A stretch of 64,000 nt of DNA from Blastomyces gilchristii SLH14081 (Eukaryota > Ascomycota > Eurotiomycetes > Onygenales > Ajellomycetaceae): NCBI RefSeq assembly GCF_000003855.2, contig NW_003101662.1, positions 261,136 to 325,135 of the forward strand, read 5' to 3'. The notes under the pieces are model-generated. The model had not been told where the DNA came from. It worked only from the letters and a program-made list of their open reading frames with translations, and made no database searches. This document shows positions 13,653 to 26,315 of the stretch, piece by piece. Both the position numbers and the translations under genes were made by a program. How positions within the stretch are numbered: the stretch's first letter is position 1; every line of letters begins with the position of its first letter.

Positions 13653-16600
13653 TGTGCGTTTTTGCAGGGTGGTAAGAGGACGAAAGATGGAGGGAGTGCA
13701 GGAGAGTAGACGGGACGAACAAGAGGTGCGGAACGGGGGTTTATATAGGCGCAGCGAGAGGGGTCTGCGGCCGCGAGATGGCATGCGGAGGAGGAAGAGG
13801 AAGAAGAAGAGCGAGGTCTGAAAGCAGAAATTAGGGCTAGAACTTTTTGGCTTACCCCGCCATGACGAAAATTACACGAACTGCAGAGCGGTTACGGGGA
13901 ACGGTGCAGTGTATCGCGGTATTGTATGGTATTGTATGATATCCGTTTGCGTATTCCGCCGTTTCCACTATAATCTATTGGACATCTTGCGATGACATGA
14001 GTGTATTGTAATGACGCCCGGTATGTATCTGTACAACCCCATACATACGAAAGATCAATTTGACAAGAGAAGATTCTTCTCAGTATCAAATACTTTGCTG
14101 AAAATTGAATCTTTAATGAGTCTTGATCAAAGGGACTAGGGCATAAACTCAATATCTGAAGGAAGACCAGAGGCCTTGCTCTTGTATCCTCCAGGGCTCT
14201 TTTACCTGCACTGTGAGATGGATTGTGATAACCGCTCAGTGCTTCCAGACAATGGACATGTTAGTACTGTACAACACCTATACTCTTTCTGCTCCCTAGC
14301 ATCACAGCATCACAGCATCACAGCAGCAATCTTTTGTATCTGGTGGGGCACATGAGATGCTCTTCCAATTGAGCTGCAAGCCTGAGGTGGGACTCATACC
14401 CATGTACCGGCAGCCAGCAACCAGCAGTCAGCCACCAGGATGCTCAAGAAGTTTCCAGTCTCAATTGCAATAACTTGGATTTCTTTTGCCTCTTCTTTAA
14501 AAAGAAGAAACACATATAATGTAACTACTATGTAGTACATTGTTCTGTAGCAGCGGGGAAGTCCGATAGAAAAATGAGAAAACAAGAAAACAAAATCAAT
14601 ACATCTACAGCTCAAGTCTGCGTCTACAAGGGTTTTACATATATTAACAGCACATGAGCCTCTGGCTAGAAGCAGTGCAAGATTGTGGTGAAAAATATCT
14701 GCGGAATTTATGTACTCAAACGCAGATGAGGTGGCTGTAATGATCATTGAGGGGTGGGTAGCATATCCATCCCCCTTTAGCCCCACACAAGACAACCATG
14801 TGTGCTTCCCTTTGACAATTGAGATACGCTTAAAGGGTTCGCTTCCATCTCTTGGCTTCTCCTCAGGGGTTTATGATTTAGAAAATATAGGGAGTGGAGA
14901 ATAAATGTCCTGCCGGTATCCTTGCAATGCCTATGACATGTGCATGTGCATGTAATGTACCGCAGTACAATATGTTCCCAAAGCTGAAAACGGAGAAGGT
15001 CAGAAAGACATTCCTTTGTAAATCACCTTACAAGCAGCATTCTGGACAGGGCGATAGCATATCTACCCTAGTTCACGCATTAAATGCCCCTTGTCATACT
15101 TATACCCGCATCCAGCAAGCAACCTGTCAGCTGGCATATGATAAACACATGCCATTTGGCGATATGAGCTATCATTTTCTTTGAAAGGGACAAAAAAGGA
15201 GTGTTGACAGCATTTCATCACTCATTGGATCTGCTGATGTTGTGAGATAATTCTATTCTATGACACCTGAGGTTTATAAGCCTGACTTCGGGCTATAAAC
15301 ACTCCTCGATATCTTAGCTAAGAAAGAATTCCTTCCCTTCTACCGGTCGAACGTGTAATACAACATTCATAGCTCACTCAAATAAAATATTCCCGCAGAA
15401 TCTGATGTATAGAGAAGAAACTGCATCGAAATTTACGCGACGATAGTACGAAATTCACTAGCGGTTCTTCAAGTGACGCATTTACGTTACTATAGCACCT
15501 CTATTAAGCTCATTGGCTCGAAAATGGCGTGGTGGAAGAAATGTGCAGTGTGACACGGGAGAAGAATAAGAATAAATATAGTAGAATATAGCTGTTGCAC
15601 ATGGGTATGTCCAGCTCTATCAACAGTGTTTTACAACTCTCAGTGACTACTTGTATTAACTTTAAGAGAGCAGAGTACAATAGGGTTAAATCTGAATTTA
15701 GAAAAAAACGGTAATAGGTCGGAGAAAATGTGTAATTGTGGATTATTGTTGAGTATATGGAATGGAAGGGTGAGAGAGGCGAAGGGGGTTGAGCAGTGGG
15801 AAGCTGCGGGAAGCTGCGGGAAGAGCAACCACACCGCGCCCGGAAGGGGGCCCCTGGGGTCGGGGGGCAGGATAAAAGGAAGAGAGGCGGATTGGATTGA
15901 TACTTGATGTACATTACGTTTAGCATACCTCTGCTAGGGGTATTGATAGCGGGGCTTGAAGGATGCGAGACCAACACGAGGGGAAGTATCTATTTAACAT
16001 TGGGAACGGTAGGTGCTGGCTCATGAATTAACTCCCCAGGCGACGAACGATACTATTTAGCGGCTGACAGTATTCATAGTTGGGCAACGGAATAACGTCT
16101 GACAAGCCGAGACCGAAGCGAAGGTTATCTATGTAAGGGACCTGTGGCTTAGTGAGTGTTTCCACAATCAAAAACTATATCCAAAATCGAGGAGAATTTC
16201 TGAGAATCGTTCGTAAGGTTTGCAGGCATGTCTGATATCGGCAACCAAACCGTTAGGTGGAATTGTACTGTACAAAAGTCAGGTAGAATTAGCGTATTAT
16301 TGTAAACGATGAAGTATGTTGAATAAATCTCCTTCGCAACATAGCGAAAGTGCTCTAGTCAAGTAGAGCCAAAACGTGGTCGAGAATCTAAGGCAGGTAG
16401 CGGCTACTGGCGTGAGCCCCCAGTGCCAACCGCTCTTGTTTCATGGTCTATCCTACGAGGGCATCATTTCCGCATCAACAGGAAGCTATAACCGTCACAA
16501 CTAGAGGTCCAGGCTTTGACAACGATCTCCGCGACAGTGTGCTTTGGTAGTAGTTTAGGCAGGAAGGTTTTGACCCTGGAATGGTGGAGGTGGAGCCAGA

Positions 16601-18901
16601 CCAGCGAGGGATCCAGATGATTCTGCAGTTACTCTGATATGCACGGTGGGCAGTTGCCTGCATACGTTGCTTTAAGCTTTTTTACTGAGTTGCGGTTGCT
16701 GTGTTCTGCACGGGCGGCTTTAAATAGTTGCAGAATACATAGTGCTTGGTCATTGCCGAGCTGGGTCCCGATGTCAGTCGGGACATCCCACGTTGCTGGG
16801 CTACGGCGTTCGATCACCGAAACTGGGCCGCGACCTTGGGACCTCCAGATGGTGTTAGTCTCGGAGGTCGTTCACCGATTTCTGGAGCCTTGGTATCGGC
16901 TGCCATTGGTCCCAGTGAAATATTTGATCCTCTGCTTCCCGAGAGCCACATCGAGGGTTCCGATGTTGCGGGTAATCTAATGCAGCGTGGATCACCATGG
17001 TTGCCGCGAAGTTGTACAGCTAACCTTAACTTTGAGTAGATGTCTCCTCAAATCAATGGAGCCATTCCTGGTTTAGTTAACGAATCAGATAAGGGAATTC
17101 CGATCTGGCAGTAATCAAGTAAGTTACCTCGGTATCTACCGCCCGCAGTCGACCAGTAAAGTGGTGTGATGGCTGCTGGACGGATGGCTGCCAAAACTAA
17201 TAGATGGATTCTAAGATGCCCATTACAGGACGGAACAAGGAATCACGAAATCTCGCACTTTCTAGGGCCAGAAGTCCTAAAAACTCTAATAAACAAGACA
17301 AAGTTTCGTGTAGTCAAGCAAATGGTGGCATGATTATCATTCCTCTCAGCTGGTCAGTGGATTGCCAAATATTCTGAAATATTTCTTTCGGTTAGCCTCC
17401 TGATCAGTAGAATTATCAGCGACGAAGCTGCTGATATTATTAAAACGCCTAGACTTTCTCTTCGCAAACCTCTTCTGATACCCATAAAAATAAAATAGTA
17501 ACGAGGCTCGATACGACCTTACTATTGTAGCCTGTCAAATCATGAAAGAATCGGAGGAGCAACAATCCCCCGCAGAGGTGGACAGGTGCTCGCTTCGTGT
17601 CACCCAGTAATCAACTGGGCTTACGACGAGTCAACCTTAAAACCCCGTAACATAGCCACCAACTCTTCCCTCTCGGCTGTAGGTGGTGTCAGCCGTCAAA
17701 GCCGAGCTCGCATTCCGGAAGTGGGATGCCAGACCGTCACCACCCTGCTGGGTGATCGACACTTCAAGGCCAGAGAGACCCAGTCCTCCGAAGTGGCCTC
17801 AAGGAGGCGAACTCTTCCAAGAAAATTTACGAGCATAATGAAAGCCATGAATCCACCCTGTATAATGGCAAATAAGATTGAGGGTTTTCCGGCTGCTATT
17901 TTCGGGGATTGGGGGATGCCCGCCCTCGTTTTGCGGCTGAGGATAGGATCCCTGTTTGGTCTGGATGATATGGAAGCCGGATGAGAGAGTGGCTAAAGTA
18001 ATGTTCCATTCAAGTTAGAAACGAAAGGATAGCAGCGTCATATTTTTGCCGTGGTGGGGCGAGGATTGGATTGATGCGAGGAAGGTGTTGAGATACACGT
18101 ATTATTATTGTTGTTGGCGGCGGCCATCCACGCGGTCAAGCCAGTTTAGCGCCAACTGTTAGGGCTGATTATTCATCAAATAAGCTCGCGTGGGACGCTA
18201 TTCCGGAAATAGAATAATATCAACTTTCTGGAGATGTGATTGGTTCTAACTTCACGCCAAGATATTTTAATTTGGAAGGTTAGGTGGGGGCTGTGGGCCA
18301 CTTATCAGGCTTCTGGTTGGCTGACTCGATCTCCACTCCGCTGCGACGGTCAAACTTTGGTACCTTTCAAGGTTATATGTTAAGCGTATATTAGGTTGTC
18401 TCAACCTCTTATCACGAGTTGGGGACTTTAAACACTGCCTAAGTCGGAGCTGACTGGGGGCCTGGCACCTGACAAGGACAAGGCGACTTGGGTAGGTAAC
18501 TTATTGCATTATTAAATTGGTGTGCATTAGGGATTGGTATTCTAAGAACTTGTGCAGGATATCAGCGGTATCGGACTGCAGTTATTGGCGAACTTTGCAA
18601 GGCCTAATGAAAACATAAATGAAGTGCTTGAAAACAGGGAGCGGTCAAGCCTAGGCATAAAGGAGCAGTCTCCAAAATCTTCGTAGGAATACACATCATG
18701 CGTCAATTAAAAGGTAGCTAATTCGGACAATTTCAAAACCACCTACATTCCGTAGACGAAAAGAAGGAATAACGAACTACCCTGTAAGCGCCGAGCATGT
18801 GTTCTATTTACAAGCAGAGTCCCAGACGAAAAAAAATAGAATAGAAATAGGAATATCATCAAGTCATCCCAATATGCCGCTCCCTCACAAGCCATCTGTT
18901 T
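13653..18901. other. 5.2 kb without a recognisable gene
   Basis: The stretch contains the spermidine synthase promoter at its left end and the 3' region of the bZIP gene at its right end. Between them I see only scattered short frames. The longest are a 132-aa plus-strand frame at 17586-17984, a 133-aa minus-strand frame at 14394-14795, and a run of minus-strand pieces between about 16400 and 17040. None shows a known motif or a convincing exon chain. A small tRNA-like scrap lies near 14340-14400. Composition is ordinary rather than RIP-like. It may hold a non-coding transcript or decayed genes. Confidence 0.45.
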
Positions 18902-19720
18902 CTATAAACCATCGGAGTTAGAGCTGTATTCCCCTTGATCGCTATTCGTCTTCAAAGCCTCCTTATCAAAGTAATATTGCGGGCCGGAACTTGACATTGT
19001 ATATGGCACGATATCGAACTTGTCTGGTGTTAGAATGTCGTCAATCGTGCCGTCCGTCGCTGATCTCAGCAGATCAAGCTCTGCGGTTAAATTTTGAATG
19101 CGAGAGTTGAGTTGCTGTACTTCTTCTGTTCGCTGGTGGTAGGATTGAAGCAGATTTTGATGTTTGCTATGAAGATCATGTAGCTTGCCTTCGAGGCTTT
19201 TAAGGTGTCTTTCCTTTCTTTCTCGAAACGCACGTTGAGACGCTCTATTTTGAGCGCGCCGCCTCTTTGAGATTGGAGATGTGGTTAGCTGTAAGTCACT
19301 GAATTTGGGATATCGAACGTTATTGAACATCAATGCTTACTAGGTGCATGTTGGAAACATTTTCCTTGTCTTTAGAACTATTTGGTTTATTTCGTCGCCT
19401 ATCATGCTCATCAAGTGTGGTGGAACCAATATATTCTACAGGAATCTTCCCTGCCATGGGGTCATAGTAAGGCGCTGAATCGTTGCCAAACGGAATCATG
19501 TCATAAGGAGTTCCCATGTTTGTGTATATCGAATGTGTCATGCCCTAAATTCATTCATCAGCCAAAATCCAGGTGAAATGTAAGATTGAGGCAGGCCTAC
19601 GCTGGGAGATGTGGGGCTGGATAGATCTGAAGCAACCTCTGCTGGTCCAGCGTTGAAAGGAAGCTGTAATGATTCAGGGGAGTGGGGAGGAGAGACGGCG
19701 AATCTGTAATCCATTTCCAA
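18902..19720 (-). CDS. bZIP transcription factor, Yap/AP-1-like
   Basis: Three exons (19720-19601, 19544-19341, 19288-18902) give 236 aa. The introns are 56 and 52 bases. The basic region at about 117-137 reads RRRAQNRASQRAFRERKERH. It holds the NxxxQRxFR signature of fungal Yap/Pap1-type AP-1 factors, and the leucine zipper follows with Leu at 140, 147, 154, 168 and 175 (Arg at 161 replaces one). The N-terminal half is Pro/Ser/Tyr-rich and probably regulatory. I see no C-terminal cysteine-rich domain of the kind that lets Yap1/Pap1 sense oxidants, and the protein is short. It is therefore a small Yap-like regulator of stress or secondary metabolism rather than the main redox AP-1. Which orthologue it is cannot be decided by eye. 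The first ATG in frame (19720) was chosen. Confidence 0.85.
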
Positions 19721-21800
19721 TATGAATGAAGAATACCCCTGGAAGATTCGATTCTAGCACGAATTCAATATTGGTATGTAATTGTAGGAGCAATCACCAT
19801 TCTGGGTGATTGATTGCCAAACAGCATGAAATATGAAGGCGACAATCGAGGTTCAAACATCTGAAGGGGTTTGTCTCTCTATAATATAAGCAAATTTCTC
19901 CACAAAACCTTCCTCGCCATTTCTAGGACAACCCCCCCCCGCCACCCTCCTACTATCTTGATTCCGAAGATATCACAGCTCATATCGACTCTTGGCCCCG
20001 AGCACTAATAAGGCAAAGAAACTACGTGCGCTGAGCGCGCTGTCAGCGATATTTTAGTGATTATTGGCAATGACTCGCTTCCCGTGAAAATAGCAAGGTT
20101 TACCAGGCGCATACTAAAAGCTCTCTCCGGTTCGTATATGCCGAGTGGACGATGAAAGAGAAATTGGGCGATATAATTCGAACGGATGGCATTGGGTCAT
20201 GTCATGGCGCCTCGCTGCTGAGTGATGCTATGCTGTCTGAGGAATATTTTGCGCATCTTGCCCCATGTTCCGCCGCGGAATAAGCACAATTGAATCACCC
20301 CCACCCCTTCATACAAAAACCAGTTTAGCTGCGCAGTCTCGAGGTGCGCAATGCCCGCCTTGAGACAAGCTTTCAGTCCCATCAACATAGGCCTATAGAG
20401 AAGAATCCTCTCTGTACACGGAAACACACCGGAAAAGTCAACAGGGGGTGAATCCCTAGCTGAACCTTGGACATTTCATTATTTTGTTAACTATAACTCC
20501 TTTTACTTGGCCGGTAGTTACAATGACGACCAAGCTAAAACTACAGATTAGATCGGATTGATTTCGATCCATCCTGAAAAACGCGAATGACACTCCTCCG
20601 TTTCCCCTCCATTTCCCTCTTTCAGAGTATCGGCGCGGTGCACGACTATTGGTTGAGATAATAGTTTAATGGATATTTATTGGCAGAGATATCCACGCAA
20701 TTCTGGGGGAAAAAAAGGGCGGCGGGAAGTTTCTCTTGTGATTTCGGGACGGTCATAAATCTCATGAGTCTTCTATCATCGACCACGCCAGGAGGTGATT
20801 TGGCAGTCCAACAAGGCTAGCACCGCTTGCCTGTTGCCACTCTGCATCGTATCGCCATTCCGGAGAGGTGTCGGCCGCCTTTTCCTAGCTGACCTGGGTA
20901 GACTCGAACTCCAGGAATTGAATGTGAGCCCTCGTTTGTCTCCCTTGCTTGCTTTTATGGAACTTGTTTGTTTGCCTCCCACTGTTGAAAAGCCCTTGAC
21001 AACTACCTGGCGTGCAGCGTGAATAATCCGCTGGGATGAATATGAGGACTAAAGAAAATGCACCAGCTGATCCGCCCCGCATTCCCACCGCAAATCGTTC
21101 TCTTTCGTGCTATTATTATTTCTGCCGTGGTAATCAGAATGCATGGAAGAAAGGTTTTTAGTCTTTCGAACTGTTCACTTCGAATGATCGCGAGTCCTAT
21201 CTTCCCGTTTGGCGTGAGGGTTAGTTGGGCAGAAACTAACCCCATAGAGCCAGGCGCAGCATCGGCCTCGAGAAGATATTGGCCAGTAGGAGCATGCAAA
21301 AGCGAATCGCGAAGTTGCTGGTCATTTTTGCCTGGCAGAATGCTGAATTGTGATTGGCAACATTTATCACTTCCCCTTGGCGTAGGGCTGAACTTGGGGT
21401 ATTCAAGTACTCCGTAGAGATCCTCTTAAAATAGCCCCAATTTCCATGCGTCACGGCGGTTATTTCCAGCGGTGAGCGCTTTTGGCAGCAATCCTCTAGT
21501 TATCCCGAAGCCCCGGTCAAAATCATCGGCGTTGCGGACGCTATTCCAAGGCGACCATCACCCGACCCTCTCCCTTTTTTCTCTCATCCCTCCCTCCTTA
21601 TCTTCATTTCGGGAGAAGTCGAGTGGTATCCCAGCAGAGCAGCTCACCACCAGCATCAATCTGTAGTTAACCGTTCCAGCATACATAACTACACGCTTTT
21701 CTCTCTCCAGCAGTATGAGGTAAGCACTGGGACGCATATCTAGCGGATGCAGTAAGCAGCCTATAATTTAGTCAGCCATTCTAGACATGAGAAGTGACCA

Positions 21801-22037
21801 ATGCCACGAGGAAAGGCATCGGCGTCGATACACCCCAAGGATACGACAGCGGAACCAGGCACAGACAAGATGATTAGCTACCAAATCATTTCTCAAGGAT
21901 ATGCAGAATGCTGGAGCACAACGATAGTGATCGGCGTCCTAATTGGCAATTTTGCCGTCAATGCTCTGTTTGAGTTTAAACCAGACGAAACACCGGAAAT
22001 GTGTACAGACGCACGTATCTCAGACCAGCAATTTTAA
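21801..22037 (+). CDS. Possible small membrane protein, 78 aa (weak)
   Basis: A frame from ATG 21801 to TAA 22037 encodes 78 aa with one hydrophobic stretch (about residues 40-57, TTIVIGVLIGNFAVNALF) followed by an acidic tail. A long pyrimidine-rich tract (about 21540-21600) lies 200 bases upstream, as in fungal leaders. I recognise no family, and the frame could be chance. Its only support is the combination of ATG, membrane segment and leader-like upstream DNA. Confidence 0.2.
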   Translation: MPRGKASASIHPKDTTAEPGTDKMISYQIISQGYAECWSTTIVIGVLIGNFAVNALFEFKPDETPEMCTDARISDQQF

Positions 22038-22360
22038 CGAAACTCCTACCGAGCTAACAAGCCCAGCCTTGGAACCCGGGGCCAAAGCATTTTGTGGATA
22101 AATATGCCGGTGGCCCCCAAACAAAATGATACGAACATACTTTTGGGCTAGTGTTGGAAAATGAGTTTATTTTGGGCCAAAGGAGGGTGGGTGGCCCAGC
22201 GTGGCCGTCCTACCATGCTGTCTTCTGCCAGTTGGGAATTCATCACCTAAGGTAGACCATTTTGGAGATGCGATCTTTCGTCTCCTAGTTACGAGGCTCC
22301 ACCAGCCTTTCTCTCTCCAGAGTGCGATTGGGACGGTGTTTGAATCTCTGCCTGTCCTAC

Positions 22361-22370
22361 GTACATGTAC
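22361..22370. repeat. Perfect palindrome GTACATGTAC
   Basis: One of four loci in the window with this 10-base palindrome (also 24462-24471, 37488-37497 and 55548-55569). All lie between genes. Confidence 0.6.
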
Positions 22371-24453
22371 ATATCATACCTGCTCATTCTCGGAGAAAGT
22401 CACCGATGTTTTTGGCTCATCCCGCTGTTTCCATGCTCCTCTCTGCGCGATGTCCCAATCCGCCTGGAAACAAAATGGGTACTCCACACCGGGAGCGTAG
22501 GGCGAAGGGCAAGATTTATTTGGTGGCCAGCTTCATTGAGAGAAGAACACAGAGAGAGCCGGGGAACCCTATTTCGGACGCATTGTCTACTTGACAAGTC
22601 TTACCGGTCCCCAAAACGTGGAGTTGATACCTTTACTCGTTGTGTGCAGCTTTTGTGTGAGGTTCCAGTGAATATAACTAACATTGGAAATTTTGAGGGA
22701 GAGATATTCAGGCCGCGCATGTATTGACATAAGAGAAGCAGATGCACATACCAGAACTGTTAACTTCATGTCAAGAGAGGATATGCGAGCTCTAGGTCCC
22801 TAAAGCCGTCTACTGTCGAAACTTCGAAGTCGTAAGACTGGAAAAAACGAGCATTGATCATTCATGAGTCAACTTGAAAGAAGGAGAAGGAGAAGAAAGC
22901 GTCAGCAGGATTGAAGACTTGAGCTGCTAACATCAGACCTCAGTGAAGTGAAAGACCCCATTAGATCCTCTTTGCTGTCTACTGGGTCAAGGTATACCAC
23001 TAGTAGTCCGTCTGGGCCGCTCTGGGGCACATCAATTCCTTGTGATCTGGCCATGTTCATCAATATCTGGCTCTATTCAGACCTGATTTTGAGCCTTCTC
23101 TAGTCAGCAGGTACTTGCAGGGGAACCCTCCAAGTATACAGCTTGTACAATTATTGGACTGACCTTTTGCCTTCTAGTCGCAATACTTTTGGGAGCTTGA
23201 TTCTTCAGGGATTATAGCCACTGGGCTAGCAAGTTTCATGGCTGCTGAGAGACGTGATGGTATCGGTATATGCCAGATTAACCACCCAAGCTGTTCCTAG
23301 GAAGCAGAATGGAATGTGCGTGATGTGTCCCATACAAACTGATGGGGGGGAAACTGCAACTGAGATCTCAATGTCACCATAACGGCACAGGATTGAAAAC
23401 TCCTCAGCCATGTGGTGTCTGTTTGGCGGTCTGCATATGTTCGTGTATAAATCTCATCTGGCAAAAAGATGACGCGGGGTGTTAACCATTGTGCCAAAAG
23501 GATTAAACCTTAGTAAGGGTAACCCATCTTAAGATATTCTATAGGGACGGGAGGAAGGGCCAGATGAAACTTGAGTTTGCTGTTTCATATCTCTAGTTAT
23601 CCTGGATGGTTAATTGAACAGCGGATGTATTACAGTGAGCACATCATTCTTCATGTCTGAATGCAAGGATTAAGTAGGTCTTTTTGCGTTGCTGACGTAT
23701 ACAACATCATATTACTTTGTAGTTTCGAGCACAGAAACTGAACTGCTCATGAATGTCTGAAGCAGTTCCACAGCTTAATATTTGTAACTGAGGACGAACC
23801 TAGAACAGCTGAAATGTGCTGGCTACTTCCCGTCCATGTCAAATTGAGAACGTTCCCGGAAATTCTGGCTTTATAGATCGTCTTAATGCTACTCCTTTTA
23901 GACTCGATTTGGTTATACCTGGAATCAACCACCCCGGCAGAAGCACGAGTATATTCAAGTTTTTATATTTTAAATACATTTTATTTGCTGTTGGGTCCTT
24001 TCTTTTCGACGGCCGATCCGTCTTCTCGTCGAGCTATAGATTTCGAGTTTACCTAAGATATTTCTGGCATGTAGCCTTTAGCTGGCTCTAGTAAGCCGAG
24101 AAATCCTTTACCATAGCAATGGCGAAGATATCTTTATTGAAGTATAGAAGAATATCTGTCTCTTTCCCTTCGCAAAGATTCTTTGCCCACTGGAGCTTGT
24201 GGCCTACAATTGTCCACCCCAAATGTAGACTGGAAAAAGGTAAGCCTGGACATCGGAAAAATATCACGGGCAATATCATTGTTGAACCCTGTCAAGTGAT
24301 GTCCCAGCAGATAAGAGCTGCAGTAGTAGTGAAGGAAATATAAATTTCCGGTAAGAACACGCATCATAGGGGATAGAAAGCGAGATTGCCACCGCTAAGC
24401 CAGTTGCGGTCCCTATTATTGATCAGGGTCACGAACTAGTTCAACTTGATGCA

Positions 24454-24471
24454 CATGTACTGTACATGTAC
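24454..24471. repeat. Nested palindromes CATGTACTGTACATG / GTACATGTAC
   Basis: Two overlapping perfect or near-perfect inverted repeats built from GTAC and CATG cores lie in the gene-poor gap. Confidence 0.6.
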
Positions 24472-25723
24472 ATGATCGAGCTCGTAAATAATGCTTCGGC
24501 AGCAATCAATTGTTGGATGGGGATAGCTGTCGAATGTACTATACGAGCGGATTTGTCAGCTCTACTTACCCAAGAATAGTTATAATATATTTACCTAACA
24601 ACCAATAATCCCTGCATACTAGAGGCTTCAAACGGACAAATGTTGCAAACAGAGAATTATTGGCAGCGAGGGAACCAGCCAATGCTGCTGCATCTACAGT
24701 CTGTAGTTCGTGATTAAATGGTTGAAGAATATTTTCTGGGGTCTGATTAACGATTTAGAATGTTCGACGCGGGTATGTGCAACCACGGGAGGCGCAGATG
24801 AGTCGATGCTAGTCCATCGGAGCTCCGAAACTCCTCGTCTAACAAAGGAGTGTATCGCTCCATTCCTGCAAAAAGAATGGAATGCATGTAAGAAAATAGT
24901 GCGCAGACTGAGGGAACGATCGAGTTCAATAATTGTGGCTTAAAAAGAAGAAAAAGAATATTAAACTGTCCGAGAACAGTGTTACGATCTGCAACCTGAG
25001 CCAATAATAATTGTATTGTTTGGAAACGGATTGAGCAAGCGCGGGAGGACGAAGGCAAGGAGAAAAGGAGAGAGGGGGGGTAGAGACCACTATATTATTC
25101 GTCATTCCACCAGTATTCATGGGTGATGATACACCAGTCCCTTCAGTTTTGATGCGCTTCATCGCCTCGCGAGACATGTCCGATGATCAGGACCGGAAGG
25201 TAATCCGCCTGCCGGGAGAGACACCTGCCCCGCTGGTTTTCGGTCAAGCAGGTTGGTTAGGGACTGGAAACTAGAAAGTGGCGAAGAAAGACGAAAAATG
25301 AGAAAAGATTCACACAAGATTGGCAGATATATCCGCCGAGCGGAGGGTGATCTGCTCGAGATTTCAGAGAAGTTCCACAGGAAATAGTAATGGGAACCGG
25401 CAACTTGTTCCTTCTGCAGAAGGGAATGACCTTTCCTCATTAGTGAAGGATTGTCTGCAGAGAACCAAAGCGCGCTCAGTCTTCTCTTCCTGAGAGGAAT
25501 AACCGCGACTGGAGACACAAATCATTTGCATTGAAAGTGATACATGTGAAGTTGAGTACTCCGTACTCTGTAGACTTTCAGGTGGTCGAGACGGATAGCA
25601 ATACTTTGGCGCCATACTTTCGGAAGTAAACTCCCGTGAAATGGTTTGACTAGTATTGGTAGGGTATCCCCTCAACTGCAGGCGACGACACAATTAGCGT
25701 CGTGCCTTACTGCCTTGATATGG

Positions 25724-25814
25724 CCAATAGGAAAGCTGAATTAGAGGCTTCCAGCCAATAAGCAGTCTTCCAGCCAATAAGCAGTCTTCCAGCCAATAAG
25801 CAGTCATCAATTGG
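25724..25814. promoter_or_regulatory. Cluster of five CCAAT boxes, three in a 19-bp tandem array
   Basis: The 19-base unit CTTCCAGCCAATAAGCAGT is repeated exactly three times (25748-25804). Each copy has a CCAAT box (25755, 25774, 25793). A fourth lies at 25724-25728 and an inverted one (ATTGG) at 25810-25814. CCAAT is the site of the fungal HapB/C/E (CBC) complex. The flanking frames (a 109-codon frame ending upstream on the minus strand, a 61-codon frame on the plus strand) are not recognisable genes, so the target is unknown. Confidence 0.5.
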
Positions 25815-26206
25815 GTTGGCAGAAAATTACACTAATTGTGTCGTCGTCTCCAGACGAGGGGATATAGATCGATGCTTTGCACGACGAAAGAAAATCCTCA
25901 ACCCAACGCGTGAGTTATTTAAGAGAGATATAATAAAAAAAAAGCATGGGACCGCTCAATTGGAGCCACTTCTCACTGGGTGTATCGAATTCCATGAATA
26001 ATAAGTCAACGGATTTGTTCAGGGGAGTGAAAACGACCAGGATTGAGCCGCGATGCCGCAATCCTAGCATCAACCCATGTCCAGGCAACTCGCAATCTTT
26101 GTTTCAGAGTCGCTACTGCATGGTTCCAACCGGAGGCAGCCGCAGACGCGGGGATTATACGGACCGGACGCGAGAGCGAGCGGTTTTGGTTTCATGATGC
26201 AGCCTG

Positions 26207-26315
26207 ATTGGATTGTCAGGCTGAAAATTTTCCCGGCCATATAAGTAGAGCGTTATGCCGTAGAGAGAGTTAACGGGCACTTCGTCTCTCATTTATTTTC
26301 ACAGTTCTCAGGATG
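26207..26315 (+). promoter_or_regulatory. Orphan promoter-like segment
   Basis: An inverted CCAAT box (ATTGG, 26207-26211) is followed 28 bases later by a TATA-like ATATAAGTA (26239-26247). An ATG comes at 26313 in a CAGG-ATG context. The spacing looks like a real promoter, but the frame after the ATG closes after 13 codons. It may drive a non-coding or decayed transcript. Confidence 0.25.

Noticed and set aside
14340..14400. tRNA-like D-arm (minus strand AGCTCAATTGGAAGAGC) and T-arm-like GGGTATGAGTCCC in permuted order
   Set aside because: No acceptor or anticodon stem can be closed in either normal or permuted arrangement. Probably a scrap of a tRNA-derived repeat or chance.
16400..17040. 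Chain of minus-strand open pieces that might form a gene
   Set aside because: Frames do not join through convincing splice sites, and no motif or family is recognisable.
17586..17984. 132-codon plus-strand frame
   Set aside because: No known motif, no leader-like upstream sequence, and comparable open length on the opposite strand.
20900..20930. Box-B-like GGAGTTCGAGTCTACC on the minus strand
   Set aside because: The T-arm stem has two mismatches and no box A or acceptor stem is found at tRNA distance.
25748..25804. Three direct repeats as a CRISPR-like array
   Set aside because: There are no spacers between the 19-base units and the genome is fungal. It is a simple tandem repeat carrying CCAAT boxes.
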